From: a virus
Direction: 5' to 3' (one strand)
Length of the DNA: 49,044 nt
IMG/VR virus record: IMGVR_UViG_3300021963_007569
Location: 1 to 49,044 of that record
Under the pieces are notes generated by a model. That model ran no database searches and was not told the DNA's origin. It saw nothing but the letters and a program-made list of their open reading frames with translations. This document shows positions 25,322 through 34,282 of this stretch, piece after piece. The translations under genes and the position numbers were made by a program. The first letter of the stretch is position 1, and each line of letters starts with the position of its first letter.

Positions 25322-27172
25322 TTAGGAATTTAATAACTTATCCAATTCTTTTGAAATTTCTCCTAAAGATTCTTGAGCTTGACCTAAATCTAAAAATGTT
25401 GAACCTTCTAATAGATTATTTTCTACCAATAAATTCATGTTTTTAATCTTTGATTCTGGTGTAACCGCAGCTTCGCCACCTTCAGGTGCCGGTGGTAATG
25501 GAGGTTCTCCTCCTCCCGCTGGTTCTCCTCCCGCTGGTGGAGCTTCAAATCCTCCTCCACCTCCAAATGATTCTTCACCACCCGTAGGTGTTGTTGATGC
25601 TGTTGCAGTTCCACCTGAAGTGTTACCGTATAATTTGTCAATGTTATCAAACAATCCTGACTTAGTAATAACTGTAGGTGTTGCTTTAAGTTCTTCACCA
25701 ACAGCTCTTTCAATTCTTTGTTGTTGTAAATCCAATCTAATCTCTTCATCAGACCATCCAAAAATATGTTTTTTAGCCCATGTTGAAGATGTAGGTTGAA
25801 TACCATTTCCTGGGTCTGCAACCAAATCCTTGTATAATAAAACTTTTTCTTTCCAAACATCAATTTTCAACAAATCCGCTTGTGTTGAAGGATTGGATAA
25901 TCCTAATGTAAAGTTTTGTAATTCATCTTCAAACCCTAACAAGAATAAGTGAATGATTGCGATTTTATTTAATTCAGCAATCATACTTTTTTGAATTCTG
26001 TTGATTGTACGAGCAAAACGGATATCTTGTAATGATAAGTTTTTACCATCACCTACAACCTCTTCAAATCCTAAAAATGCCTTAGGAACACGAAGAGCTG
26101 TTAATAATTTCTTTTGAATATATTCGATATCGGCAATCTCTGATAAGTTTGTTGCACCAGGTAATGTTGTAATTGGGTCTGGCGCCGCAGGGTCACGAAC
26201 AGGAATAAAGTAATCTTGGTCAACCGCCATTTGGTTAAATCTCATGTCCACATTTCCTGTTTTGGAATCCACAACTTGTTCTCTTTTGAACTTATTGGCA
26301 ACACGGTTTACGTATGCTTCAACGTCATCATCGTTCATGTTTCCAACAAATACTTTAAACATTCTTCTTTCAGGTGCACGTGACGTACGATAAATTAACA
26401 TCGCATCTTCAGATAACAATAATTGTTTCCAAATACGTCTTGCTTTTTCTAACATAGACGTACCATAAGGAAGTTTTCTATCATCACCTAATAATCTAAA
26501 GTGAGCAATCTCCCATGATTGGAATTCCATGTTTCTATTTTTCCAAGTAAAATGAAGAGCCTTTTTATTTTCTTCTTTTTCTTGTGTAATATCTACAGTA
26601 ATTTTTGCACTAACCCCTACCTCATGACGTTCAATTTCAATTGTCGGTAATTGTTGACAACCAATAATACCTTTTTCAGGGTCTAATTTAAGGTAAACAA
26701 AGTTATCACCATACTTACAAGTATTTCTTGTCCACATTGGTAAGTTGGTGTTAATATCTAAATTGTTATTAAATAAATCGGCTAATACTGATTTAATACG
26801 TTTTGATTCTGAGTAAATTTGAAGAATAAAACCATCTTCGTTTGTTGTTGTAGATTCTTCAGAATAAATGTCTAACGCCGCTGAAATCTCAGGAGTATAC
26901 TCCATTGATTCATAGTCATACTGAGCAGATAATCTTGATGGTTCATAATAAATCGCCTGAGAATATAAATTATTTTCAACTTTAGCCCATTGATTTGTTA
27001 AATAATAAGTTTGTTGAGCTTGAAGTTTTTCTCTCTCGTAATCATCACGATTGGGAGTGCGCAAAAGTTCCTTTTTATCAAACTTGAAGGTTGGATAATC
27101 TTGTTTTAATAAAGAGTTTGGTCCAAAAGTTTTGGAAAGCCTCTGCCAAACTGTTAAATTGTTCTCACTCAT
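25322..27172 (-). CDS. Portal protein, T4 gp20-like
   Basis: A 616-residue protein. YESMEYTPEISAALDIYSEE is the conserved N-terminal helix of gp20-type portals. CKYGDNFVYLKLDPEKGIIG is the wing sheet, LLSEDAMLIYRTSRAPERRM the stem-adjacent helix, and LTALRVPKAFLGFEEVVGDG a core gp20 block. The last 110 residues add a Gly/Pro/Glu low-complexity linker (GGGGGFEAPPAGGEPAGGGE) and a short helical tail, longer than in T4 (524 residues). The portal forms the dodecameric ring at the head vertex. It follows terminase directly; the tail sheath and tube genes that separate them in T4 are absent here. Confidence 0.88.
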   Translation of the reverse strand: MSENNLTVWQRLSKTFGPNSLLKQDYPTFKFDKKELLRTPNRDDYEREKLQAQQTYYLTNQWAKVENNLYSQAIYYEPSRLSAQYDYESMEYTPEISAALDIYSEESTTTNEDGFILQIYSESKRIKSVLADLFNNNLDINTNLPMWTRNTCKYGDNFVYLKLDPEKGIIGCQQLPTIEIERHEVGVSAKITVDITQEKEENKKALHFTWKNRNMEFQSWEIAHFRLLGDDRKLPYGTSMLEKARRIWKQLLLSEDAMLIYRTSRAPERRMFKVFVGNMNDDDVEAYVNRVANKFKREQVVDSKTGNVDMRFNQMAVDQDYFIPVRDPAAPDPITTLPGATNLSEIADIEYIQKKLLTALRVPKAFLGFEEVVGDGKNLSLQDIRFARTINRIQKSMIAELNKIAIIHLFLLGFEDELQNFTLGLSNPSTQADLLKIDVWKEKVLLYKDLVADPGNGIQPTSSTWAKKHIFGWSDEEIRLDLQQQRIERAVGEELKATPTVITKSGLFDNIDKLYGNTSGGTATASTTPTGGEESFGGGGGFEAPPAGGEPAGGGEPPLPPAPEGGEAAVTPESKIKNMNLLVENNLLEGSTFLDLGQAQESLGEISKELDKLLNS

Positions 27173-27200
27173 ATTTCAAATTTACTAATTACCTTGATAA

Positions 27201-27208
27201 TATAAATA
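27201..27208 (-). promoter_or_regulatory. TATTTATA motif, candidate late promoter element
   Basis: Minus-strand TATTTATA ends 28 bases upstream of the portal ATG at 27172, immediately after the terminase stop. This is the longest gap to the start codon among the short-leader copies. Confidence 0.4.
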
Positions 27209-27209
27209 G

Positions 27210-28973
27210 TTAACGTGCGCCAAATAACCACCCGTATTTTTGATAATCGGCCTTAGTTGCTTCACCAAGATTACCCATATTGGAACCTTTACCCATTTGT
27301 GGTACCATAGGATTAAAAAATTCAGAAGAATTTTTATTTTCACTTACTGCAGTTGACCATGAGTTCAACATAGCCTTGGTATGATTGGTAACTTTTTCTA
27401 ATGATTGAAACGATTTTTCTGCAACATACAATGCCATGGAAATACTCATGATGCAATCATCATGATGACCTTTTTGGTGGTCAGGTCTTCCGTTTATATA
27501 AACAAATGTATTCATTTCATTATATGTCCTATTTGAATAAATTCTAAACCCGTGTCTTACACCTTCTTCAAATGCGGCAATAATCTGAACTCTTTTTGAG
27601 TTAAAATTTATACCAGGAATTCTTTCGTTTATTTTTGGGTCATATTTCCATTTGTTACTTGTATCAACGTTGTCGACATATAAACCTCCTTGATAACCTA
27701 ACTCTTGAAGTTTTCTTGCTGTTGAAATACCCATACCACCTGTGATATCAATCACACAATAGGCACTATACATACTACCCCACTTATATGCGATTTCTGC
27801 TAACACATCGGGGGGAACTTTAGCAACATATTCCAATACTTGTTCTCTTTCGTCAAAATCAACGATTTGAATACATGAAAAGTCCTCGGAATCACCTCGA
27901 GATACATCAACACCCATAACATACTTATGACCGTTTACAGGTTCTTTAAATATCCATAACGCACCTCCCATCAATTTTGCTTGTGGGTCGCGCAACATAT
28001 TTTTGGATATATTTTGCATAAGTTCAGATTCAAACACATTATCACCCGAACCTAAAAAATTACATTCTAACTCCTGAGCTACTTTCCTTCTGTCGAATTT
28101 AAGTTTTTTAACCATACCCTCAAACCACGCAGAACATGGTTTGTATCCTTGTGATATGTAATCCGTAACAACCGAATGGTCTCTGTCATATGGATTTTCG
28201 ATTGATAAATCAATAATATCTTTATCAGAATATTCTTCACGATTCAAAAGAAAATGAACTAAATCATTTGTTTTGACCATATATAAATCTTTAGTGTAAC
28301 GAGGGTCACGATACCAAAACATTTCAGAAACTTTGAAATCGTTCATGTTTCTCAATGATTGGTCATAAATTTCGTAATATATTGGGTCATATCCGTTTGG
28401 AGTGGATACAACAATAACTTTACCTCCTGTAGATAGGGACGCCATACAGGCAGACCAAAAATCTGAGTCCGCTTCAATAAACGCCGCCTCGTCAAATACA
28501 AGGATGGTAGGTGTATAACCCCTCAAAGCATCCTTTGATGTAGCAACTGCCTTTACTTCACAGTCGTTACTTAACTTAAAATGTCTTTGGGAATTCTTTT
28601 CTTTTGAAAACGTAACACCGACCCATGCTGGCCATTGTTCGGTAAATCCTCTTACCTTGTTAGCCATCTCCATTGATGTATCTAACTTGTTGGCAATGAT
28701 AAGGATTTTTTCAGGTTTGTTCTTTTTAGCAAATACTAATCTTTTTGATATCCAAGCCGCGGTTACGGTAGATACACCCGCCTGACGATACTTTAATGCA
28801 ATGTTTTCATTGTATTTGTCGTAATCTTCTATTAAACTAACTTGGTCGGGGAATAAGTCCAATGGGACATATTTGGATACGGTATTATCGTATGTTTGTA
28901 AGTAAGTACGAAGTGCGTAAGGAGTATTCCTCATACACTTCGTAACCTCAATAATCAGTTGTTCTTTATTCAC
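27210..28973 (-). CDS. Terminase large subunit, T4 gp17-like
   Basis: A 587-residue packaging motor. The ATPase domain has Walker A KYRQAGVSTVTAAW (about 61-74, an R-Q-A-G-V-S-T variant), Walker B TILVFDEAAFIE (156-167) and the coupling motif VIVVSTPNG. The RNase H-like nuclease domain has GVDVSRGDSED (Asp356), YCVIDITGG (Asp409) and KGHHDDCIMS (Asp505/506). Translation starts at GTG 28971-28973, four bases after the previous stop; no ATG is usefully placed. It cuts concatemers and pumps DNA through the portal. No small terminase subunit is recognisable next to it. Confidence 0.93.
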   Translation of the reverse strand: MNKEQLIIEVTKCMRNTPYALRTYLQTYDNTVSKYVPLDLFPDQVSLIEDYDKYNENIALKYRQAGVSTVTAAWISKRLVFAKKNKPEKILIIANKLDTSMEMANKVRGFTEQWPAWVGVTFSKEKNSQRHFKLSNDCEVKAVATSKDALRGYTPTILVFDEAAFIEADSDFWSACMASLSTGGKVIVVSTPNGYDPIYYEIYDQSLRNMNDFKVSEMFWYRDPRYTKDLYMVKTNDLVHFLLNREEYSDKDIIDLSIENPYDRDHSVVTDYISQGYKPCSAWFEGMVKKLKFDRRKVAQELECNFLGSGDNVFESELMQNISKNMLRDPQAKLMGGALWIFKEPVNGHKYVMGVDVSRGDSEDFSCIQIVDFDEREQVLEYVAKVPPDVLAEIAYKWGSMYSAYCVIDITGGMGISTARKLQELGYQGGLYVDNVDTSNKWKYDPKINERIPGINFNSKRVQIIAAFEEGVRHGFRIYSNRTYNEMNTFVYINGRPDHQKGHHDDCIMSISMALYVAEKSFQSLEKVTNHTKAMLNSWSTAVSENKNSSEFFNPMVPQMGKGSNMGNLGEATKADYQKYGWLFGAR

Positions 28974-28976
28974 ACA

Positions 28977-30275
28977 TTAGTTTCTTGGTGCTCTAGGTAT
29001 TCCTAGGTCGCTTAAAAAGTCATCTAACATATCATCATTGTCGTCATCACTATCTAAATCAACACCTTGTTCTTCCTTATAATCTTCAAACTCTTGTTTC
29101 ATTACCATAGCTTCTTTAACGATTTCTTGAAATCTGTTAGTTGCTAGTTTGACTTTTGATTTATCATCAGAAATTGCATTACCAATTACTTCTAAAAATT
29201 CCTGAGCTTCTATTTGATATAATAAGATGTGAAACCAATTTATCAACCCTTTATTACTTGGGTCAAATATCTCATCCGGTAACGCAAATCTAATTCTCTC
29301 AACTATTTCAGGTCCAATCCTTAATTGCATTGGTTCGTTACTTAAAGTGTCCGTTTGACTTAAAACTTTATTAGCTAATTTTGGGTCTTTAGGATATCCG
29401 TGTCGTCCTTTGGCTTCTTCTAAACCTTTTATAATTTCATGACAAAGTATTGGAAAAATAAGTCCGGTTGCCATGATTTTAGTATCAGGTTGGTCCTCAC
29501 CCCCTTCACCATCTTCATCAGCATTACCTAATTCAACTTTACCTGCAACACCTTGACCTGTTTGACTCATCATTTCAATCATTTGTTCCATACTGAAATA
29601 CATGAAATCATTGATTGCCATTATACCCAAATAATCTCGATATAAAGATGGGTCAATCGCATCTAATCTTGATTTAATTTCCGGTTTTTGAAAAATGTAG
29701 TGTCCTTTTTTTGCTGCACCCTGAATAATAGCGTTAATTATATTTCTTTTGTGTTTTTCTAATTCTAAAATTTCTTCATCTGTTAAGTCTTCAATATCAA
29801 ATGAAGGTATACTAGGTTGTTCATTATCCTCTTCTTCCTCATCATCTTCTTCCTCATCTTCAGGATTAAATCTAAAATTATCTGCATTCGGCATTCCTAA
29901 ACTTGCCTCAATTTGATACCAATTTTCAGGTGTCTCAGTTTCGTCTAATGATGCATCTATCGCCAATTGGATTAACTCGTCTCTATGTGATGATTCAATC
30001 CTCATAATATTAGGAAGTTTTCTCATCATTTCTGAATAAATCATTTGTTGGACCTGTTTAGAACTAAGGTCTTCAATACCAGTAACTTGACTTAATTTTT
30101 GTGCAACTTTTTGAAATCTACTACTAACCAATTTTTGAACATCTTCTGTTCCTCTTTTCAATGCTGGATTTTTAGCATAAAGGTTTTCAGGACTACCTAA
30201 TTTTCGCACCAGGTTTGGGTCCATTCTTTCAGGTCTATCTCCATAATCTATTTGTTCGTTGAATTTCTTTCTCAT
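28977..30275 (-). CDS. Unknown 432-residue protein upstream of terminase
   Basis: The N-terminal 130 residues are basic and helical (MDPNLVRKLGSPENLYAKNP). An acidic run of Glu/Asp follows near 140-152. A conserved-looking helical core includes LIFPILCHEIIKGLEEAKGR and IRFALPDEIFDPSNKG. The tail is Asp-rich (DLDSDDDNDDMLDDFL). I do not recognise the family. It abuts terminase within four bases and belongs to the same transcript, so a head-filling, terminase-partner or virion role is likely. The mixed charged tails resemble scaffolding or DNA-mimicking proteins, but that is only an impression. Confidence 0.5.
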   Translation of the reverse strand: MRKKFNEQIDYGDRPERMDPNLVRKLGSPENLYAKNPALKRGTEDVQKLVSSRFQKVAQKLSQVTGIEDLSSKQVQQMIYSEMMRKLPNIMRIESSHRDELIQLAIDASLDETETPENWYQIEASLGMPNADNFRFNPEDEEEDDEEEEDNEQPSIPSFDIEDLTDEEILELEKHKRNIINAIIQGAAKKGHYIFQKPEIKSRLDAIDPSLYRDYLGIMAINDFMYFSMEQMIEMMSQTGQGVAGKVELGNADEDGEGGEDQPDTKIMATGLIFPILCHEIIKGLEEAKGRHGYPKDPKLANKVLSQTDTLSNEPMQLRIGPEIVERIRFALPDEIFDPSNKGLINWFHILLYQIEAQEFLEVIGNAISDDKSKVKLATNRFQEIVKEAMVMKQEFEDYKEEQGVDLDSDDDNDDMLDDFLSDLGIPRAPRN

Positions 30276-30278
30276 ATA

Positions 30279-31130
30279 TTACTTTTCTAAAATTTTCATT
30301 ATTACATCAATCACCTTTTCTTTTGCCGTTTCAGGACTAATTTTACCTGCCTTTGGTGCTGGTTTAACTGCTGGTGCAGGATTTTTTCCCGGACTAAATG
30401 GTTTTTCCTTTGGAGTAGTATTTGGTCTAGTACTTGGTTTAGTTGTAGGTTTTGCAGGTGCTGGTGCCGTTGCCTGTTCTTTAGTTTCAAAACGTTTAGA
30501 AGGCCCGGGTTTTTTACTGACATCTGATTTTGTTTTAGGTGATGATGGTTCACTACCTTTAGTTGATTCTTTAATAACTTTTAACAAATCACTTTTTGTA
30601 ATTCTTGGGGGTATATGTTTTTCCACAATTTTTTCTATTTGAGTTTCTAAAAACAAAGATACAGGATTTTTTCCTTCTTTCAATTGTTTTTTTACTTCCC
30701 TGACACATCTCTCCCATTTCCTTGATTTTTTTGGACCGACTTGTGAATGACAGATAGCCCAAGGGTTTGGACCTTCTTTTTCTTCTGACATCCCAATCAT
30801 TTTACTGTCATGATTTTGAGGTGAAGTGTCATCATCCATACCATCATCTGCCGGTTGGTCTGCATCATGTGAACCCAATTGTCCCGTATAAGCTTGGTCA
30901 GCATCTAAATCAAAATCATCATCCTCTTCAAGCTCTTTTTCATAAACTTGAAACGTTTGTTTCTTATTTTTTAAATCTTGAATTTTAGAGGTGTCTGTTT
31001 TTGAAACCATAATTTGTTCTGCAACTAATTTTTTATGCAAAACATCTATTTGTGATTCAGTTAATTTACTAACTGTTTTAGACGATAAACCTTTATCAAT
31101 CAATTGAAGGGCTTTTTTATTAACTTTCAT
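30279..31130 (-). CDS. Unknown acidic/Pro-rich protein with Cys motif
   Basis: A 283-residue modular protein. Residues 1-60 are basic and helical, residues 65-105 acidic and Asp-rich. A short conserved block, PWAICHSQVGPKKSRKWERC, is rich in Trp, Cys and Lys and resembles the Cys patch of the DUF5872-like gene at 16707. After a helical region (EKIVEKHIPPRITKSDLLKV) comes a Lys/Pro/Thr-rich disordered stretch and the helix AKEKVIDVIMKILEK. It ends three bases before the 432-residue gene. Modular disordered composition suggests an internal virion or DNA-associated protein; no function is known. Confidence 0.5.
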   Translation of the reverse strand: MKVNKKALQLIDKGLSSKTVSKLTESQIDVLHKKLVAEQIMVSKTDTSKIQDLKNKKQTFQVYEKELEEDDDFDLDADQAYTGQLGSHDADQPADDGMDDDTSPQNHDSKMIGMSEEKEGPNPWAICHSQVGPKKSRKWERCVREVKKQLKEGKNPVSLFLETQIEKIVEKHIPPRITKSDLLKVIKESTKGSEPSSPKTKSDVSKKPGPSKRFETKEQATAPAPAKPTTKPSTRPNTTPKEKPFSPGKNPAPAVKPAPKAGKISPETAKEKVIDVIMKILEK

Positions 31131-31515
31131 ACACTAATTTTTTTTCAAATTCTAAAATCAAATCTCTTTCGTAGAGTTTATCTTTAATATCTTGTTCTGT
31201 ACTCCCAAATCTAAATACTAATCTTTTTTGTCCTTCAGATTCTTCGGGTTCCCAGGCTAATGCAACAACATCATCTATTGCGTCTATCATACAAAAAAAA
31301 TCGGAGTTTTGAATCAATTCTAATTTTAAATCAGTATTCCTCAAAACTCCTACTTTCTTAATATATTGTAATTCAGGTGGAGTCGGATAACCGTTAGAGG
31401 GTTTACTTTCCCAAGATTCTCCCCAAACGTCCAAACTATCTGAAAAAATGAATTCATATAAATTATCTCCCTTATAGTTAGGACCTAGTCCGTTAACATA
31501 AGTTAAATAGCTCAT
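31120..31515 (-). CDS. Unknown 131-residue head-operon protein
   Basis: The product begins MSYLTYVNGLGPNYKGDNLY and contains EFIFSDSLDVWGESWESKPS with four aromatic residues close together. The second half (LVFRFGSTEQDIKDKLYERD) is alpha/beta. It overlaps its neighbours on both sides by 4-11 bases, so it is translated within the head operon. Small conserved proteins of this kind occur beside terminase and portal genes in T4-like phages of marine and freshwater hosts. No function is assigned and there is no membrane segment or signal peptide. Confidence 0.5.
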   Translation of the reverse strand: MSYLTYVNGLGPNYKGDNLYEFIFSDSLDVWGESWESKPSNGYPTPPELQYIKKVGVLRNTDLKLELIQNSDFFCMIDAIDDVVALAWEPEESEGQKRLVFRFGSTEQDIKDKLYERDLILEFEKKLVYES

Positions 31516-32735
31516 ATTAAATCTCCGTTTGGTGTTATTCTAACTTGTCCTGTTTTAGTTTCAAAAACTAAATTCTTTTTATTTGTAATTCCAACAAATT
31601 TAGAATTTAAATTTTCTTTTACAAATTTCTTAGCAGCCAATTCTTGTTCAATAGTTTCAGTCATTTTAACTACTGATTCCATGATTTGGTTAACTATTGT
31701 TTTTTTCTTAGCCGTTTCTTGGATTTGTTTTTCTTTACTTTCTCTAATTTCTTTTTTTGAAACCTCAAAATATTTTGAAATTACCTTGTCAACTTTTGAC
31801 TCTCCAAAAATACTATCAAAGATTGCTCCGTTACCGTAGTCTTCTTCTTCCATTTCAGATTCAATCGCAACATCCATATCCGCTTGAATATCTTCAACTT
31901 CAGTATCGTCAGTCATATCTTCACCATCCATATCATCACCACCCAAATCTTCAGAATCTTCTTCAAATTTTGACATAATGTCTTCTTTGTCTTCTTCAGA
32001 TAATGATTTTAAATCAAGTGATGAAATAACCATATTGATAACATATTTGATATCTTCAGAAGTCATTCCTTCTTGACTATCAAGAGTTCTAATTTTTTGA
32101 GTTAATTTACCTGTAAGTTTTTGAATTGTTTTGAAAGTAACAGTACCTTCAACATCTTCATTTCCACCATCCTCAACGTCAGCATCAATATCAATATCAA
32201 CGTCATCAACTTCAGGTGTGTCTTCAATATCCATATCTTCTACTCCCATATCTTCCCCACCTTCAATTGGTGATGGAGGTAATTCAGGACTTGGAACCGC
32301 TGGTGGTGCTGCTGGCGGTACCATGGGTACTTCAGCTTCAGGTGCCGGTGCTGGTTTCGGAGTTTTTAAAGTGAATTTTTTTTGTTCACCGTATAATGAA
32401 AGACCTTCTTCATTTTCATTGATTCTATTTAATTCTCCTGCCAAAAGATTTAATCTTTTGAATGCTTGAGAATATGAAGAATAGTATTTTCTATTTTTCA
32501 TTGGTTCAATATAATCAGTTTCCGATTCTGAAATTGTTTTTTTAATAATATAACCTTGTCTTTCTTTTACAATTTCATATTTGTTTCCATCGGCGAGGGA
32601 TACTGAATATTCTGACTTAGCGCTTTCATTTATAGTTTGAGGAATTACTTCATTGAAACGAGCAATTTCCATAATTCTGTTTATCTTATTTTGACCTGTT
32701 AGTTTTTCACTACCAATTGGTTTTAAGTCTGCCAT
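31512..32735 (-). CDS. Acidic Pro-rich protein, second scaffold-like core candidate
   Basis: A 407-residue protein built like the gp22-type scaffold: a basic N-terminal helix (LTGQNKINRIMEIARFNEVI), a Pro/Ala linker (APAPEAEVPMVPPAAPPAVP), a strongly acidic stretch (DVDIDIDADVEDGGNEDVEG) and a helical C-terminal part (VSKKEIRESKEKQIQETAKK). Several L/I-x-E triplets would be cleavable by the prohead protease. It is the largest gene upstream in the head operon after terminase and portal. I infer an internal head or core protein. It is not a clear homologue of the gene at 21177, so this is similar design rather than proven duplication. Confidence 0.45.
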   Translation of the reverse strand: MADLKPIGSEKLTGQNKINRIMEIARFNEVIPQTINESAKSEYSVSLADGNKYEIVKERQGYIIKKTISESETDYIEPMKNRKYYSSYSQAFKRLNLLAGELNRINENEEGLSLYGEQKKFTLKTPKPAPAPEAEVPMVPPAAPPAVPSPELPPSPIEGGEDMGVEDMDIEDTPEVDDVDIDIDADVEDGGNEDVEGTVTFKTIQKLTGKLTQKIRTLDSQEGMTSEDIKYVINMVISSLDLKSLSEEDKEDIMSKFEEDSEDLGGDDMDGEDMTDDTEVEDIQADMDVAIESEMEEEDYGNGAIFDSIFGESKVDKVISKYFEVSKKEIRESKEKQIQETAKKKTIVNQIMESVVKMTETIEQELAAKKFVKENLNSKFVGITNKKNLVFETKTGQVRITPNGDLI

Positions 32736-32753
32736 ATTTTTATTTTCTATGTT

Positions 32754-32945
32754 TTAATTGTTTAGTCCATTAAATCCACCTAATGTAATTGCGTTTAATT
32801 GAATATATTCTACAGTACCATCACTATTGGTATAGATTGGGTGTGGAACTACAGTTCCCGCTGGTAATGTTCCACCACTAAAGGAACCTAACATTTCTGC
32901 AGTATATTCGTATTGTGTATTAGCTGAAATTATTGGTGTTGACAT
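32754..32945 (-). CDS. Small beta-rich protein, possible capsid decoration
   Basis: A 63-residue protein, STPIISANTQYEYTAEMLGS through LNAITLGGFNGLNN, with Gly/Thr/Ser-rich turns, no lysine and a hydrophobic beta pattern. Such compact beta-rich proteins without charge clusters can be head decoration or stabiliser proteins. A TATTTATT variant of the promoter-like motif lies about 18 bases upstream. Its position in the head operon fits, but no family is recognised and the function is a guess. Confidence 0.45.
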   Translation of the reverse strand: MSTPIISANTQYEYTAEMLGSFSGGTLPAGTVVPHPIYTNSDGTVEYIQLNAITLGGFNGLNN

Positions 32946-32989
32946 GTTGATTTTTCTTAATAAATATATGAATAGAACAAATAATTTAA

Positions 32990-33715
32990 TTATTCTTGAA
33001 TAGTTCTTTCAATAGATAATTCTTTATCAGTTTCTTTGTTGGCGATATCAAACATTTTTTGGATATGTCCTGACCTTCTCAGGAACTTGAATACCAAATT
33101 TTCGTATGATAACTCCCCATCTTTTTCCAATCCTGATTTTCTATATTCTTTGAGTTTATTTTTAATCGTTGATAAATCTTTACCCTCTTTAATTGCAGTA
33201 TCAATTTTTTCTGTCCAAGATTTTATTTTCTTTTCAAGAACCCCTTTATCAATTTCGGCTTTTAATTTTTTTGGGTTGTTAACCCATTCATCATTCATTA
33301 CAGAGTAAACACCTGAACTATAATGTGGTTCTTCTTCATCTTGAGCATACAACTCAACATCATAACCAAAAATTTTGATATTATGTTTGTCGTTAAAAAC
33401 TTGTTTTTTTAAATTGAACAATTCTTTATATAATTCAGATTGACCTTCAAATTGTTTGAAGTCAATAATAATATGTAAATCAAAATCTGAAAATTCTGAC
33501 CAATTAAAGTTTGCAAGAGAACCTGTAAGATGAATATCATCCACAAAAATGTCTTCCCCTAAATAATCAATGAATTCTTCCGCAATACGCATAAGACCTT
33601 TTCTAACCTTTGGTATCATTACCGCTTTGTTAGGTTCTTTGGGGTTTTCCCAAATTTTTGGATTTAAAGTGTCCTTAATAGAAAAACTATCAAGTATTTT
33701 TTGGAAATTACTCAT
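32990..33715 (-). CDS. Nucleotidyltransferase-fold protein
   Basis: IHLTGSLANFNWSEFSDFDLHIII (about 61-84) is the Pol-beta superfamily signature: Gly65-Ser66 followed, after a loop, by Asp77-x-Asp79. A third acidic strand may be VELYAQDEE. The family transfers NMP to proteins, RNA or small molecules, and includes minimal NTases of toxin-antitoxin systems. There is no HEPN partner adjacent. The C-terminal half is lysine-rich and helical. The gene starts the upstream end of the head operon with a TATTTATA four bases before its ATG. Substrate is unknown; active-site residues look intact. Confidence 0.7.
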   Translation of the reverse strand: MSNFQKILDSFSIKDTLNPKIWENPKEPNKAVMIPKVRKGLMRIAEEFIDYLGEDIFVDDIHLTGSLANFNWSEFSDFDLHIIIDFKQFEGQSELYKELFNLKKQVFNDKHNIKIFGYDVELYAQDEEEPHYSSGVYSVMNDEWVNNPKKLKAEIDKGVLEKKIKSWTEKIDTAIKEGKDLSTIKNKLKEYRKSGLEKDGELSYENLVFKFLRRSGHIQKMFDIANKETDKELSIERTIQE

Positions 33716-33719
33716 CCTT

Positions 33720-33727
33720 TATAAATA
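33720..33727 (-). promoter_or_regulatory. TATTTATA motif, candidate late promoter element
   Basis: Minus-strand TATTTATA four bases before the ATG at 33715 of the nucleotidyltransferase-fold gene, in the 21-base gap after the KTSC gene. Confidence 0.45.
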
Positions 33728-33736
33728 GTAGGATGT

Positions 33737-33979
33737 TTATAGTTTTTTATATGGATATTTTTTTGCGATATCTGTTGTAAAAAATTTACCCTGAGATTCG
33801 GCCAATCTAAGTTTTGTGTAGACCTGATGAGGAACCCCATCATATTTGTATTTTGCTCCGTTATTAAATTCAACAACTAAATCTTTTGTTTCTGTGTCGT
33901 ATTCGGTTGCTTTAATATTTGACGATTTGATTTCATTTTTAATCTTCGTCCCGACGATTTCTTCTTTTATTATTGCCAT
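33737..33979 (-). CDS. KTSC-domain protein
   Basis: An 80-residue protein. SSNIKATEYDTETKDLVVEF, then NGAKYKYDGVPHQVYTKLRL and AESQGKFFTTDIAKKYPYKK, matches the KTSC domain, a small family found alone or fused to lysyl-tRNA synthetases and in many phages. The function of KTSC is not established. It overlaps the next upstream gene by 41 bases, so translation is coupled. There is no additional domain; the first 15 residues are a short acidic-basic extension. Confidence 0.75.
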   Translation of the reverse strand: MAIIKEEIVGTKIKNEIKSSNIKATEYDTETKDLVVEFNNGAKYKYDGVPHQVYTKLRLAESQGKFFTTDIAKKYPYKKL

Positions 33980-34271
33980 CTGGTTTAAGTGGTGTTAATT
34001 CGTTTATTTTATACATTAGTGGTTTCATATAATCCATAAACTCAGTAAATGTAATATCAAAACCATAATCTTTAACTTGATTAAATAAAGCCTTTTGAGT
34101 GTCTCCAAATTTATGAAATAATCTCATCATTATTGGAGAATATGTTGTCGGTTTTTCCAAATCATTTTCACTAAACCCCAACCTTTGAAATTCCTGTCTT
34201 AATTCAAGATAAATCTCAAGTAATTCTTTAGTTCCCAATGTTTCATTTAAAAATTTTTCAAATGGCTTCAT
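33939..34271 (-). CDS. Unknown helical protein with T4 CTS-like N-terminus
   Basis: The N-terminus MKPFEKFLNETLG closely resembles the capsid-targeting sequence of T4 internal proteins (MKTYQEFIAEA), with F-L-N-E as the possible prohead-protease site. The remaining 97 residues are helical (LLEIYLELRQEFQRLGFSEN) and end in a very basic tail GNNKRRNRRDED that could bind DNA. It may be packaged with the genome. It overlaps the KTSC gene by 41 bases and has a TATTTATA three bases before its ATG. No family is recognised. Confidence 0.5.
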   Translation of the reverse strand: MKPFEKFLNETLGTKELLEIYLELRQEFQRLGFSENDLEKPTTYSPIMMRLFHKFGDTQKALFNQVKDYGFDITFTEFMDYMKPLMYKINELTPLKPDGNNKRRNRRDED

Positions 34272-34274
34272 GTA

Positions 34275-34282
34275 TATAAATA
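34275..34282 (-). promoter_or_regulatory. TATTTATA motif, candidate late promoter element
   Basis: Minus-strand TATTTATA three bases before the ATG at 34271, directly after the terminator of the UVR gene. It would restart transcription of the operon after that terminator. Confidence 0.45.

Noticed and set aside
25437-25799. Plus-strand Pro/Ser/Ala-rich frame
   Set aside because: It is the complement of the Gly/Pro low-complexity tail of the portal gene.
30259-30642. Plus-strand Gly/Phe/Val-rich frame with apparent membrane segments
   Set aside because: It is the shadow of the Lys/Pro/Thr-rich C-terminus of the minus-strand gene at 30279.
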